Origin: Tetraselmis striata
Lineage: Eukaryota > Chlorophyta > Chlorodendrophyceae > Chlorodendrales > Chlorodendraceae
DNA: 64,000 nt
NCBI GenBank assembly: GCA_006384855.1
Contig: VCJN01001777.1
Location: 1 to 64,000, forward strand
Direction of reading: 5' to 3'
The translations under genes and the position numbers were made by a program. This document shows, piece after piece, positions 43,746-55,851 of the stretch. The notes below the pieces were generated by a model. The model was not told the DNA's origin, made no database searches, and was given only the letters and a program-made list of their open reading frames with translations. Numbering within the stretch: position 1 is the first letter of the stretch; the number at the start of each line of letters is the position of its first letter.

Positions 43746-44689
43746 GATGATCACAGTGATGGAAATCAACTGCAGAGCGGGACGGAGGCCAAGTCATCGG
43801 TCTGGTCCTCACAGGGCCAAAAGCCCCCACCACTGCTTGCCGCAGTGGCAACTTTCTCCCACCAGAGATGGTCAACAGGGAGAAACTCGGTCAAAATTTC
43901 GAAATTGGGGAGAGAAAACAACCGGAGCCGCACAAACTTTTAATAACCGGCCGCGATTAATCAACAAACAACCGCGGCCCCGCGGAAATCAAATTACCGG
44001 CTACGATAAATCGGAAAACCACCGGGAAATCCGGCTACTTTTTGATTCTCGTAGATTCGCCTATAACACGGCGGAAACTACGTCGTTCTCCGGTCGCAGA
44101 CTGCTGCTAACTCGGCAACCTGCCTGCCTCGTGACGAGGGTCGATACCACTGGCACAAGACCACGACAGAGCGCTCGACGAGGCCGTCTGCCCCCCCTGT
44201 GGCCGGCGAGGCAGCTCGACACACTCTAACTGGGCGAGCGACAAGCGCACACGAGTCGACACGACTCGAAGCCGGCCCGAGTCGTCGAGAGACTGAGAGG
44301 GCCGTCGGAACGCGGCCCCAGGCGTCGAGAGGCACAGCCGAAACGAGAGAGGTCGACAGCAGCGTCGAGCTGCACAGGCAAACAGCCCCTACGCCCCTAC
44401 AGGACGCCCACTGCTTAGGGAGACCAGTGTCGAGCAGCGACCTCGCGTCGCACAGGCAAACGAGCCCCACGCCCCGTCCCAGGGCGCCCACTGACTGCCA
44501 CCGTCAGTGCACCGCTTCTCGCGGCCACGCTCGGCTCTCAGCGAGCGAAAACGAGTCGTTCGAGTCCCCAGCCCAACAGCGCAGGTCCCCTCCCAAGAAT
44601 CAGCAGCAAGGGGCGGCGGAAGAACCTGGTTGTGATGCTCCTGTGGTTGGCAGAGGCCGCTCCTTGGCTTGGGAGATGAACGGCAGCGA

Positions 44690-44703
44690 GGGCCCAACTA
44701 ACC
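44690..44703 (-). promoter_or_regulatory. Primer-binding site, +2 variant
   Basis: Sense strand GGTTAGTTGGGCCC between the LTR at 44704 and the leader. Confidence 0.6.
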
Positions 44704-45225
44704 TGTTGAAATATGGGCGTGAGGGAAAAGAACGACTGTCTCTTACAACGGGTCGCGCCCTGCCTTTATACTCGCGCACGCCATGGTACGCACGCCACCC
44801 ATGAGAGCGCATCCGCCACCTTGCGCCATCGCGCGCTGACTGTATTCTCCAGTACTTAATGCATATGTGCGAGCCTGAGTATTGGCATTATCTATGTCCG
44901 TACAATACAGTATCCGTTGGTGCATCGGCCGATATCCTGCAGTATATTCTGCATCGGCTGATATCCTGCAGTATATTCTAGTACTGCATGGCGCCCACCA
45001 TTGATACTCAGCAGTACCGGAATCTTGATTGTGCTCGCACGGGCGTCCTCGTACTCGTAGATGTACAGCCGCTCCGCGATGTACGTCTGCTGCCGGAGAT
45101 GTACTCGCGTCCTCGTACTCGTAGCCGTACGATCGCTCCGCCGTCTACAGGTACCGCCGAGAGTGTGCAGGCGTCAAGGCTCCAAACAGCCGGTCAAACG
45201 CCTGCAAGACTGGTATCAAACAACA
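44704..45225 (-). repeat. 5' LTR, 522 bp
   Basis: Subtype and length match the LTR at 31674-32195; followed by the second CAGTC. Confidence 0.9.
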
Positions 45226-45834
45226 CAGTCTCTCGACGACTCGGGCCGGCTTCGAGTCGTGTCGACTCGTGTGCGCTTGTCGCTCGCCCAGTTAGAGTGT
45301 GTCGAGCTGCCTCGCCGGCCACAGGGGGGGCAGACGGCCTCGTCGAGCGCTCTGTCGTGGTCTTGTGCCAGTGGTATCAACCCTCGTCACGAGGCAGGCA
45401 GGTTGCCGAGTTAGCAGCAGTCTGCGACCGGAGAACGACGTAGTTTCCGCCGTGTTCTAGGCGAATCTACGAGAATCAAAATTTGCCGGATTTCCCGGTG
45501 GTTTTCCGATTAATCGCGGCCGGTAATTAAAAGTTTGTGCGTCTCCGGTTGTTTTCTCTCCCCAATTTCGAAATGTTGACCGAGTTTCTCCCTGTTGACC
45601 ATCTCTGGTGGGAGAAAGTTGCCACTGCGGCAAGCAGTGGTGGGGGCTTTTGGCCCTGTGAGGACCAGACCGCTGACTTGGCCTCTGTCCCGCTCTGCAG
45701 TTGATTTCCATCACTGTGATCATCATGCCGGAAGGAGTGTCCGCCCGCGCGCCGCGCATTCCGTTGCCGCCCGTTTTCTCTGGTCAGACCAAGGGGTGGC
45801 GCCGCTGGAGGCACCAGATGGAGGGCCCATAACC
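45226..45834 (+). other. copia leader, gag start and joined PBS, first array unit
   Basis: Plus-strand leader resumes at 45226 and leads to gag ATG 45725. After about 32 codons (to RRWRHQMEG) it is fused to GGGCCCATAACC (45823-45834), a minus-strand PBS abutting the next LTR. The missing continuation of this gag lies at 28703, at the other end of the unit. Confidence 0.8.
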
Positions 45835-46353
45835 TGTTGAATTATGGGCGTGAGGGGAAAGAACGACTGTCTCTTACAACGGGTCGCGCCCTGCCTTTAT
45901 ACTCCGCACGCCATGGTGCGCACGCCAGCCATTAGCGCATCCGCCACCTTGCGCCATCGCGCGCTGACTGTATTCTCCAGTACTTAACGCATATATGCGA
46001 GCCTAAGTATTGGCATTATCTATGTCCGTACAATACAGTATCCGCTGCTGCATCGGCCGATATCCTGCAGTATATTCTGCATCGGCCGATATCCTGCAGT
46101 ATATTCTAGTACTGCATGGCGCCCACCATTGATACTCAGCAGTACCGGAATATTGATTGTGCTCGCACGGGCGTCCTCGTACTCGAAGATGTACAGCCGC
46201 TCCGCGATGTACGTCTGCTGCCGGAGATGTACTCGCGTCCTCGTACTCGTAGCCGTACGATCGCTCCGCCGTCTACAGATACTGCTGAGAGTGTGCAGGC
46301 GTCAAGGCTCCAGACAGCCGGTCATACGCCTGCAAGACTGGTATCAAACAACA
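45835..46353 (-). repeat. LTR 2 (shared middle LTR) of the array, 519 bp
   Basis: Same type as the LTRs at 27796 and 56981. Confidence 0.9.
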
Positions 46354-46741
46354 CCCCCACTCGCCATGCAGTCATCACGCGCCCAACATCTGCATGGCGA
46401 ACTCCGCGTGCTTCAGCCTTCCCAGAGCCTTGGTGAGTGCATCCGCAACCATCTGTGCAGTCGGGCAGTACTCAATTGCCACCTCCCCGCTGAGCACCTT
46501 CTCCCGTGTGAAGTGGTACTTGATGGCGATGTGCTTGCTGCGACCATGGGTCATGGGGTTGCGCGTCAGCGCAATGCAGCTCTGGTTGTCCTCGAAGATC
46601 ACTGTGGCCTCGGACTGAGCACAACACAGCTCGCGCAGCAGCTCGCGCAAGAACAGCGCCTCGCACACAGCAGCACACAACGCCATGTACTCCGCCTCCG
46701 CCGTTGACAGCGCCACAGTGGCCTGCAGCTGCGACTTCCAA
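46354..46741 (-). pseudogene. copia RNase H end, second array unit
   Basis: Copy of 28315-28702 at an offset of 18,039, with the same stop and the same head-to-head junction. Confidence 0.85.
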
Positions 46742-49590
46742 CCTATTGCAACGCCACTGGCATGAAGCAGGCCATGATGATGAGTGAGCATGCCTCATCT
46801 GATCAGCACTTCAAGCTGTATGCAACCCTGACTGCGCTGCTCCCCGAGGAGCTCCTGGATGTCATCCGTCGGCACCTGAATGACAATGCTACCTCTGGAG
46901 GCCAAGCCTGGGCAGCTCTGCGCACCCGCTTTGAGGGAGGCCATCTTGGCAGGATCTCCGACATGTATGCGGTGCTCCAATCCGGTCAACAGCGCACCGA
47001 GACTGCGGAGGCATACTACCATCGCCTGGACAACGCCTTCTTGGACTTGGTGGCTGAGGCTGAGGAGCATGAGGATGTTGAAGCTCCATCACATAACCAA
47101 GTTGTGACTCAGTTCCTGGCTGGCCTCCGTCCCGAGTACGAGCCCATCATCGGTATCCTGCAGGTGACCGCGGAGCATGAGGGCCGCGCCATCACCTGGG
47201 AGGGTGACTGCCTCAAGCTGGCGCAGAACTACTCCAAGCGTATTGAGAAGAACCATGCATCGGAGCCATCTGCGGAGGGCTACATAGCCAGTGGTGGCAC
47301 CAAGCGCTCCGCCCATCTGGCCACAGGCGATGGATCTGGACCTCGCCGCCTTGGTGCCCCTCTGCGCGGTGGATGCTGGCAGTGCGGTGGGCCTCACTTC
47401 AAGCGGGACTGCCCGCAGCGCCCAAGAGGCAACAGGCGTCAAGCTGCTGCGGACCCGGCACCGGCGGCCTTTGTTGCTGATGAGGAGGAGGAGCATGTTG
47501 CTTTCATGGCTGAGAATGCCGGTAACACCCCACCTGCAAAGCGCGTTGCGCTGTCCCTGCTGGATGACGAGTGGGATGATTGGGCGCCGGAACCGGGCAC
47601 CCTGCTGTATGACCTCTTCGGAGGGGAGTATGAGTCCGAGGAGGATGTGCGGCCGGCTGAGGCTGCTGGTGCTGTTGCTCAGGCGAATGAGCGCGAGCAT
47701 GACCTGGACAGCCACAACATGGATGAGATCATATCGCTGTCTGGGCTGTCTGACTGCTTCGGCATGTCTGATGATGAGGCGGGTAGTGCCTCTGGTGGCA
47801 TGGGCGGCTCTGCCCGTGTTGTAACCAAGTCTGATTCCGCTTACTTGCTTGATGCGGTTGCTCTTGCGAGTGTTGTTGTCGATGCACGAGGGGCGTGCAT
47901 GCTGGGGCTGAATGATGTTCTCGGAAGCTACCCGGACATGTGGGTGAAGGACAGTGGGGCATATCCGCATATGGTGGCTGACTCTGACAGCTTCGTGGAG
48001 TATGAGCAGCTTGCACCACCGGTTGAGGTGGGGGGTATTTGCTGTCTGGCGGTGGGCCGGGGGACGGTCTGGATGGTTGTTCGAGCCGATGGCGGCGAAG
48101 TACGCAGTGTGCTTCGTGGGGTTCTGCATGTCCCGGACTTGCCGGGCAAAACAAAGCATGGCTACCGCAGGTTGTTTAGCCAGCGGTTGGCGCAGGAGCG
48201 TGGCGCTTCGTTTCATTACACGGCCAACGGAGACTCCATGGTCTTGCGCTCTGCTGGCCGTGATATGACGGTCCCTATCGGGCGCGCTCCGGGAAGCAAC
48301 TTGTACGCTTTCCGCAGCAGAATACTAAAGAGCGGGCGTGCGCCCAGCCCTGCGGATGTTGTTGCGCTGCAAGCTTGTGGGAAGTTGTCAAAGTTGCTGT
48401 GGCACAGACGTCTTGGCCATCTGCATGCTGCAGGCATGGATCGTTTGCTTGCGGAGAGCGTCTCGGGGATCACGTTCGCGAAGGATGAGATACTGCCGTT
48501 TTGTGACTGTTGCGCGTTGGCGAAGTCTCACGAACAGCCGCGGTCGCGCATTGCGTCAAAGCGTCCTAGTGGGCCACTGCAGAAATTTGGAGCTGACATC
48601 TGGGGGCCAGTGGGTGTGACGTCCATTGGCGGGTTCCGTTACGTGTTTGGGATGACTGACTACTACTCGGCATACGGCTGGGTGGTGTTCATGAAGTCCA
48701 AGGATGAGGCTCCCAGGGCTCTGTTGTTGGTGGTGCGCGCTATCAGGCGCGTGCATCCCCGATTCGGATACGACAAGAGTACAGCTCGCCTGAGATTGGA
48801 CAACGACTCAGTCTTCCAGAGTGCGGATTTTCGATCTGCATGCGATGGCCTGCACTTCGTTCCTGAGTTTTCTGCGCCATACTGCCAATGGCAGAATGGT
48901 CTGCAGGAGCGTATGTGGCTTACTGTGTCCGAGATGACGGTGGCTATGCTTCTACATGCTGGCCTGGGTCGTGAGTTCTGGGCGCTGGCCTTCTGTGCCG
49001 CGATGCACATCCGCAACAATGTCTACAGTCGGGGTGTCGGTTCTGTTCCCTACCGGCGTCACACTGGCAAGACTCCAGATGTGGCTGGGTTGCGGGTGTT
49101 CGGCTGTCCAGCGTATGTGCACGTGGATGCCGGGAATAGGCGGAAGCTTGACGCCAAGGCCTTTCGCGGGGTCTTCGTTGGTTATGGGCAGGAATCTCAC
49201 ACCTACTTGGTGTGGAACCCAGCTACTCGCCGCGTGGTTGCAAGTCGGAATGTGATTTTCGATGAGGGTTGGCGTGATGCGGCTTCCAGCAGCAAGGGGG
49301 CAGTGGGGGCGATGCTGCTGCAAGCCTTGAGATGTTCCCCCAATACCAGGCACTTCTCGATAACGGCGGGGTTGGCAGCACGTCCGACGCATCACGGCTG
49401 CAAGAGATAACCGAGGCTCACCGGCGTGTCGTGGATGAAACGGACGACGTTGAGGAGGAGCTTGAGATTGAGGAGAAGCCACTGACTGCGGAGGAACTGG
49501 AACTTGGACCGCAGCAACCCACGCTGGAGCTGACCCAGTTGGAGACGAACGAGGGAACCGACGATGGCGGGCAAGAGGAACCTATAGTCC
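46742..49590 (+). pseudogene. copia gag-pol, inverted and permuted, second array unit
   Basis: Copy of 28703-31551 with the same start inside Gag, the same G5 frameshift (49296-49300) and the same pol end. Very few differences are visible (for example CACCTGAATG at 46874 versus CACCTCAATG). Confidence 0.85.
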
Positions 49591-49712
49591 AGTGGGCGTC
49601 CTGTAGGGGCGTAGGGGCTGTTTGCCTGTGCAGCTCGACGCTGCTGTCGACCTCTCTCGTTTCGGCTGTGCCTCTCGACGCCTGGGGCCGCGTTCCGACG
49701 CCCCTTTCAGTC
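49591..49712 (+). other. copia leader fragment, left half, second array unit
   Basis: Equivalent of 31552-31673. It ends with CAGTC (49708-49712) before an inserted element. Confidence 0.75.
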
Positions 49713-50234
49713 TGTTGAATTATGGGCGTGAGGGGAAAGAACGACTGTCTCTTACAACGGGTCGCGCCCTGCCTTTATACTCGCGCACGCCATGGTACGC
49801 GCGCCACCCATGAGAGCGCATCCGCCACCTTGCGCCATCGCGCGCTGACTGTATTCTCCAGTACTTAACGCATATGTGCGAGCCTGAGTATTGGCATTAT
49901 CTATGTCCGTACAATACAGTATCCGTTGGTGCATCGGCCGATATCCTGCAGTATATTCTGCATCGGCTGATATCCTGCAGTATATTCTAGTACTGCATGG
50001 CGCCCACCATTGATACTCAGCAGTACCGGAATCTTGATTGTGCTCGCACGGGCGTCCTCGTACTCGTAGATGTACAGCCGCTCCGCGATGTACGTCTGCT
50101 GCCGGAGATGTACTCGCGTCCTCGTACTCGTAGCCGTACGATCGCTCCGCCGTCTACAGGTACCGCCGAGAGTGTGCAGGCGTCAAGGCTCCCAACAGCC
50201 GGTCAAACGCCTGCAAGACTGGTATCAAACAACA
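49713..50234 (-). repeat. 3' LTR, 522 bp
   Basis: Counterpart of 31674-32195 in the other array unit. Confidence 0.9.
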
Positions 50235-50255
50235 CCCCCACTCGCCATGCAGTCA

Positions 50256-53200
50256 TCACGCGCCCAACATCTGCATGGCGAACTCCGCGTGCTTCAGCCT
50301 TCCCAGAGCCTTGGTGAGTGCATCCGCAACCATCTGTGCAGTCGGGCAGTACTCAATTGCCACCTCCCCGCTGAGCACCTTCTCCCGTGTGAAGTGGTAC
50401 TTGATGGCGATGTGCTTGCTGCGACCATGGGTCATGGGGTTGCGCGTCAGCGCAATGCAGCTCTGGTTGTCCTCGAAGATCACTGTGGCCTCGGACTGAG
50501 CACAACACAGCTCGCGCAGCAGCTCGCGCAAGAACAGCGCCTCGCACACAGCAGCACACAACGCCATGTACTCCGCCTCCGCCGTTGACAGCGCCACAGT
50601 GGCCTGCAGCTGCGACTTCCAACTCACTGCAGCTCCACAAAGCATGAAGACGAAGCCAGTGGTGGAGCGTCGTGACACCACATCTCCAGCCCAGTCGGCG
50701 TCGCAGTACCCGTGCAGTAGGCCGTCAGCCTTGCCCCCACTGAAGGTCAGCCCCAGGGTTTTGGTACCCTTCAGGTATCGCAGGACTCGCTTGGCAGCCT
50801 GCCAGTGGCGCTCTTCAGGCTTGGCCATCACCCTGCACAACTTGCTCACAGCTTCGGCAATGTCGGGGCGGGTAGCCACCATCGCGTACAACAGGCTGCC
50901 CACAAGGGCCTGATAGGGCATCTCAGCAGCCAACGGCTTGTTGCTACCGGGGACATCGGCACCAACCTCCGCTGGGGTGCTCACAGCGTAAGCGTCAGCA
51001 AGGTTGAACTTGTGCACCATGTCATCAATGTACTTGGCCTGATGCACCTTCAGCGTCGCATTGTCCCAGTCTCGCTCCACCGCCATGCCTAGCGCCCAGG
51101 CACAGACGCCCAAGTCCTTGATGTCAAAGCGGGCGCCTAAAGCCGTCTTGAAATCCGCGGCCCATACTGCGTCCTTGAAGGCAAAGATCATGTCGTCCAC
51201 GTACACCACCAGGATGCAGATCAACTGCCCACCCTGCCAGTAGACGTACGCACCAGGGTCGGACTTGAGCTGCTGAAACCCGTAGCACACCAAGAACTTA
51301 TGCAAGGTGTTGTGCCAATTTCGGGGTGATTGCTTCAGCCCGTACAGGCTCTTCAACAAGCGCAAGACCATGGGCCGCCCTCTTGCATCGTACTGCTCAT
51401 AGCCAGGCGGCGGCCTCATGTAGATCTCCTCCTCCACTGGAGCATACAGGAACGCCGTGTCGACATCAACCTGATGGATACTCCAACCGTATTGTACTGC
51501 AATCGCAAACAGCACTCGGATAGTGGTGAACTTCACGGTCGGTGCAAAAGTCTCTGCATAGTCGATGCCATGTCGTTGACGGCAGCCTTGGACAACCAGT
51601 CGGGCCTTGAAGCGCGCGATACTGCCATCAGCGTTGTATTTGACCTTGAATACCCATTTGCTGGGAATGGCTGTTCGCTCCTCTGGTAACTCGCACACCA
51701 CCCACGTGCCCTGCTTCTCCAACGAGTTGAATTCTGACTCTACGGCTTGCGCCCATTGCTCCTTGAACGGTCCGGACAGGGCCTGCTTGAGCGTGATGGG
51801 CTCATCGACACCCTGTGTCACTGCCGCGAATGCGGCGGCCATCATAGCTGCAGCGTCGTCGTTGGGGTTTTCCGGATGCACGACCCACCATTGCCCAGGA
51901 GCTCGGCGAGAACGAGCAGGGTAGGGGTCCCTCTCAGCACGCTGGACTATAGGTTCCTCTTGCCCGCCATCGTCGGTTCCCTCGTTCGTCTCCAACTGGG
52001 TCAGCTCCAGCGTGGGTTGCTGCGGTCCAAGTTCCAGTTCCTCCGCAGTCAGTGGCTCCTCCTCAATCTCAAGCTCCTCATCAACGTCGTCCGTTTCATC
52101 CACGACACGCCGGGGAGCCTTGGTTATCTCTTGCACCCGTGATGCGTCGGACTTGCTGCCAACCCCGCTGCTATCGAGAAGTGCCTGGTATTGGGGGAAC
52201 ATCTCAAGGCTTGCAGCAGCATCGCCCCCACTGCCCCCCTTGCTGCTGGAAGCCGCATCACGCCAACCCTCATCGAAAATCACATTCCGACTTGCAACCA
52301 CGCGGCGAGTAGCTGGGTTCCACACCAAGTAGGTGTGAGATTCCTGCCCATAACCAACGAAGACCCCGCGAAAGGCCTTGGCGTCAAGCTTCCGCCTATT
52401 CCCGGCATCCACGTGCACATACGCTGGACAGCCGAACACCCGCAACCCAGCCACATCTGGGGTTTTGCCAGTGTGACGCCGGTAGGGAACAGAACCGACA
52501 CCCCGACTGTAGACATTGTTGCGGATGTGCATCGCGGCACAGAAGGCCAGCGCCCAGAACTCACGACCCAGGCCAGCATGTAGAAGCATAGCCACCGTCA
52601 TCTCGGACAGAGTAAGCCACATACGCTCCTGCAGACCATTCTGCCATTGGCAGTATGGCGCAGAAAACTCGGGAACGAAGTGCAGGCCATCGCATGCAGA
52701 TCGAAAATCCGCACTCTGGAAGACTGAGTCGTTGTCCAATCTCAGGCGAGCTGTACTCTTGTCGTATCCGAATCGGGGATGCACGCGCCTGATAGCGCGC
52801 ACCACCAACAGCAGAGCCCTCGGAGCCTCATCCTTGGACTTCATGAACACCACCCAGCCGTATGCCGAGTAGTAGTCAGTCATCCCAAACACGTAACGGA
52901 ACCCGCCAATGGACGTCACACCCACTGGCCCCCAGATGTCAGCTCCAAATTTCTGCAGTGGCCCAGTAGGACGCTTTGACGCAATGCGCGACCGCGGCTG
53001 TTCGTGAGACTTCGCCAACGCGCAACAGTCACAAAACGGCAGTATCTCATCCTTCGCGAACGTGATCCCCGAGACGCTCTCCGCAAGCAAACGATCCATG
53101 CCTGCAGCATGCAGATGGCCAAGACGTCTGTGCCACAGCAACTTTGACAACTTCCCACAAGCTTGCAGCGCAACAACATCCGCAGGGCTGGGCGCACGCC

Positions 53201-54893
53201 CGCTCTTTAGTATTCTGCTGCGGAAAGCGTACAAGTTGCTTCCCGGAGCGCGCCCGATAGGGACCGTCATATCACGGCCAGCAGAGCGCAAGACCATGGA
53301 GTCTCCGTTGGCCGTGTAATGAAACGAAGCGCCACGCTCCTGCGCCAACCGCTGGCTAAACAACCTGCGGTAGCCATGCTTTGTTTTGCCCGGCAAGTCC
53401 GGGACATGCAGAACCCCACGAAGCACACTGCGTACTTCGCCGCCATCGGCTCGAACAACCATCCAGACCGTCCCCCGGCCCACCGCCAGACAGCAAATAC
53501 CCCCCACCTCAACCGGTGGTGCAAGCTGCTCATACTCCACGAAGCTGTCAGAGTCAGCCACCATATGCGGATATGCCCCACTGTCCTTCACCCACATGTC
53601 CGGGTAGCTTCCGAGAACATCATTCAGCCCCAGCATGCACGCCCCTCGTGCATCGACAACAACACTCGCAAGAGCAACCGCATCAAGCAAGTAAGCGGAA
53701 TCAGACTTGGTTACAACACGGGCAGAGCCGCCCATGCCACCAGAGGCACTACCCGCCTCATCATCAGACATGCCGAAGCAGTCAGACAGCCCAGACAGCG
53801 ATATGATCTCATCCATGTTGTGGCTGTCCAGGTCATGCTCGCGCTCATTCGCCTGAGCAACAGCACCAGCAGCCTCAGCCGGCCGCACATCCTCCTCGGA
53901 CTCATACTCCCCTCCGAAGAGGTCATACAGCAGGGTGCCCGGTTCCGGCGCCCAATCATCCCACTCGTCATCCAGCAGGGACAGCGCAACGCGCTTTGCA
54001 GGTGGGGTGTTACCGGCATTCTCAGCCATGAAAGCAACATGCTCCTCCTCCTCATCAGCAACAAAGGCCGCCGGTGCCGGGTCCGCAGCAGCTTGACGCC
54101 TGTTGCCTCTTGGGCGCTGCGGGCAGTCCCGCTTGAAGTGAGGCCCACCGCACTGCCAGCATCCACCGCGCAGAGGGGCACCAAGGCGGCGAGGTCCAGA
54201 TCCATCGCCTGTGGCCAGATGGGCGGAGCGCTTGGTGCCACCACTGGCTATGTAGCCCTCCGCAGATGGCTCCGATGCATGGTTCTTCTCAATACGCTTG
54301 GAGTAGTTCTGCGCCAGCTTGAGGCAGTCACCCTCCCAGGTGATGGCGCGGCCCTCATGCTCCGCGGTCACCTGCAGGATACCGATGATGGGCTCGTACT
54401 CGGGACGGAGGCCAGCCAGGAACTGAGTCACAACTTGGTTATGTGATGGAGCTTCAACATCCTCATGCTCCTCAGCCTCAGCCACCAAGTCCAAGAAGGC
54501 GTTGTCCAGGCGATGGTAGTATGCCTCCGCAGTCTCGGTGCGCTGTTGACCGGATTGGAGCACCGCATACATGTCGGAGATCCTGCCGAGATGGCCTCCC
54601 TCAAAGCGGGTGCGCAGAGCTGCCCAGGCTTGGCCTCCAGAGGTAGCATTGTCATTCAGGTGCCGACGGATGACATCCAGGAGCTCCTCGGGGAGCAGCG
54701 CAGTCAGGGTTGCATACAGCTTGAAGTGCTGATCAGATGAGGCATGCTCACTCATCATCATGGCCTGCTTCATGCCAGTGGCGTTGCAATAGGCCTCCAT
54801 CTGGTGCCTCCAGCGGCGCCACCCCTTGGTCTGACCAGAGAAAACGGGCGGCAACGGAATGCGCGGCGCGCGGGCGGACACTCCTTCCGGCAT
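50256..54893 (-). CDS. gag-pol: Ty1/copia Gag-Pol polyprotein, 1,545 aa, intact
   Basis: ATG 54891-54893; no stop or frameshift to 50256. Domain order and catalytic residues are as in the other intact copies. Local differences cluster in the linker between integrase and RT (SSGVGSKSDASRVQEITKAP here). I see no loss of a catalytic residue. Confidence 0.95.
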   Translation of the reverse strand: MPEGVSARAPRIPLPPVFSGQTKGWRRWRHQMEAYCNATGMKQAMMMSEHASSDQHFKLYATLTALLPEELLDVIRRHLNDNATSGGQAWAALRTRFEGGHLGRISDMYAVLQSGQQRTETAEAYYHRLDNAFLDLVAEAEEHEDVEAPSHNQVVTQFLAGLRPEYEPIIGILQVTAEHEGRAITWEGDCLKLAQNYSKRIEKNHASEPSAEGYIASGGTKRSAHLATGDGSGPRRLGAPLRGGCWQCGGPHFKRDCPQRPRGNRRQAAADPAPAAFVADEEEEHVAFMAENAGNTPPAKRVALSLLDDEWDDWAPEPGTLLYDLFGGEYESEEDVRPAEAAGAVAQANEREHDLDSHNMDEIISLSGLSDCFGMSDDEAGSASGGMGGSARVVTKSDSAYLLDAVALASVVVDARGACMLGLNDVLGSYPDMWVKDSGAYPHMVADSDSFVEYEQLAPPVEVGGICCLAVGRGTVWMVVRADGGEVRSVLRGVLHVPDLPGKTKHGYRRLFSQRLAQERGASFHYTANGDSMVLRSAGRDMTVPIGRAPGSNLYAFRSRILKSGRAPSPADVVALQACGKLSKLLWHRRLGHLHAAGMDRLLAESVSGITFAKDEILPFCDCCALAKSHEQPRSRIASKRPTGPLQKFGADIWGPVGVTSIGGFRYVFGMTDYYSAYGWVVFMKSKDEAPRALLLVVRAIRRVHPRFGYDKSTARLRLDNDSVFQSADFRSACDGLHFVPEFSAPYCQWQNGLQERMWLTLSEMTVAMLLHAGLGREFWALAFCAAMHIRNNVYSRGVGSVPYRRHTGKTPDVAGLRVFGCPAYVHVDAGNRRKLDAKAFRGVFVGYGQESHTYLVWNPATRRVVASRNVIFDEGWRDAASSSKGGSGGDAAASLEMFPQYQALLDSSGVGSKSDASRVQEITKAPRRVVDETDDVDEELEIEEEPLTAEELELGPQQPTLELTQLETNEGTDDGGQEEPIVQRAERDPYPARSRRAPGQWWVVHPENPNDDAAAMMAAAFAAVTQGVDEPITLKQALSGPFKEQWAQAVESEFNSLEKQGTWVVCELPEERTAIPSKWVFKVKYNADGSIARFKARLVVQGCRQRHGIDYAETFAPTVKFTTIRVLFAIAVQYGWSIHQVDVDTAFLYAPVEEEIYMRPPPGYEQYDARGRPMVLRLLKSLYGLKQSPRNWHNTLHKFLVCYGFQQLKSDPGAYVYWQGGQLICILVVYVDDMIFAFKDAVWAADFKTALGARFDIKDLGVCAWALGMAVERDWDNATLKVHQAKYIDDMVHKFNLADAYAVSTPAEVGADVPGSNKPLAAEMPYQALVGSLLYAMVATRPDIAEAVSKLCRVMAKPEERHWQAAKRVLRYLKGTKTLGLTFSGGKADGLLHGYCDADWAGDVVSRRSTTGFVFMLCGAAVSWKSQLQATVALSTAEAEYMALCAAVCEALFLRELLRELCCAQSEATVIFEDNQSCIALTRNPMTHGRSKHIAIKYHFTREKVLSGEVAIEYCPTAQMVADALTKALGRLKHAEFAMQMLGA

Positions 54894-55851
54894 GATGATC
54901 ACAGTGATGGAAATCAACTGCAAAGCGGGACAGAGGCCAAGTCAGCGGTCTGGTCCTCACAGGGCCAAAAGCCCCCACCACTGCTTGCCGCAGTGGCAAC
55001 TTTCTCCCACCAGAGATGGTCAACAGAGAGAAACTCGGTCAAAATTTCGAAATTGGGGAGAGAAAACAACCGGAGACGCACAAACTTTTAATTACCGGCC
55101 GCGATTAATCAACAAACAACCGCGGCCCCGCGGAAATCAAATTACCGGCTACGATAAATCGGAAAACCACCGGGAAATCCGGCTAATTTTGATTCTCGTA
55201 GATTCGCCTAGAACACGGCGGAAACTACGTCGTTCTCCGGTCGCAGACTGCTGCTAACTCGGCAACCTGCCTGCCTCGTGACGAGGGTCGATACCACTGG
55301 CACAAGACCACGACAGAGCGCTCGACGAGGCCGTCTGCCCCCCCTGTGGCCGGCGAGGCAGCTCGACACACTCTAACTGGGCGAGCGACAAGCGCACACG
55401 AGTCGACACGACTCGAAGCCGGCCCGAGTCGTCGAGAGACTGAAAGGGGCGTCGGAACGCGGCCCCAGGCGTCGAGAGGCACAGCCGAAACGAAAGAGGT
55501 CGACAGCAGCGTCGAGCTGCACAGGCAAACAGCCCCTACGCCCCTACAGGACGCCCACTGCCTAGGGAGGCCAGTGTCGAGCAGCGACCTCGCGTCGCAG
55601 AAGGCTAACGAGCCCCACGCCCCGTCCCAGGGCGCCCACTGACTGCCACCGTCAGTGCACCGCTTCTCGCGGCCACGCTCGGCTCTCAGCGAGCGAAAAC
55701 GAGTCGTTCGAGTCCCCAGCCCAACAGCGCAGGTCCCCTCCCAAGAATCAGCAGCAAGGGGCGGCGGAAGAACCTGGTTGTGATGCTCCTGTGGTTGGCA
55801 GAGGCCGCTCCTTGGCTTGGGAGATGAAGGGAAGCGAGGGCCCAACTAACC

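Larger units (their letters stand above)
31674..45225 (-). mobile_element. Composite copia insertion at CAGTC (first array unit)
   Basis: The ends are minus-orientation 522-bp LTRs (31674-32195 and 44704-45225) flanked by CAGTC (31669-31673 and 45226-45230). Inside lies a complete plus-strand copia element (32247-38906). To its right is a second partial LTR (38907-39084) with a complete but damaged minus-strand gag-pol. The 51 bp right of the first LTR (32196-32246) recur at 39085-39135, so the interior comes from recombination of at least two elements. Confidence 0.65.
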
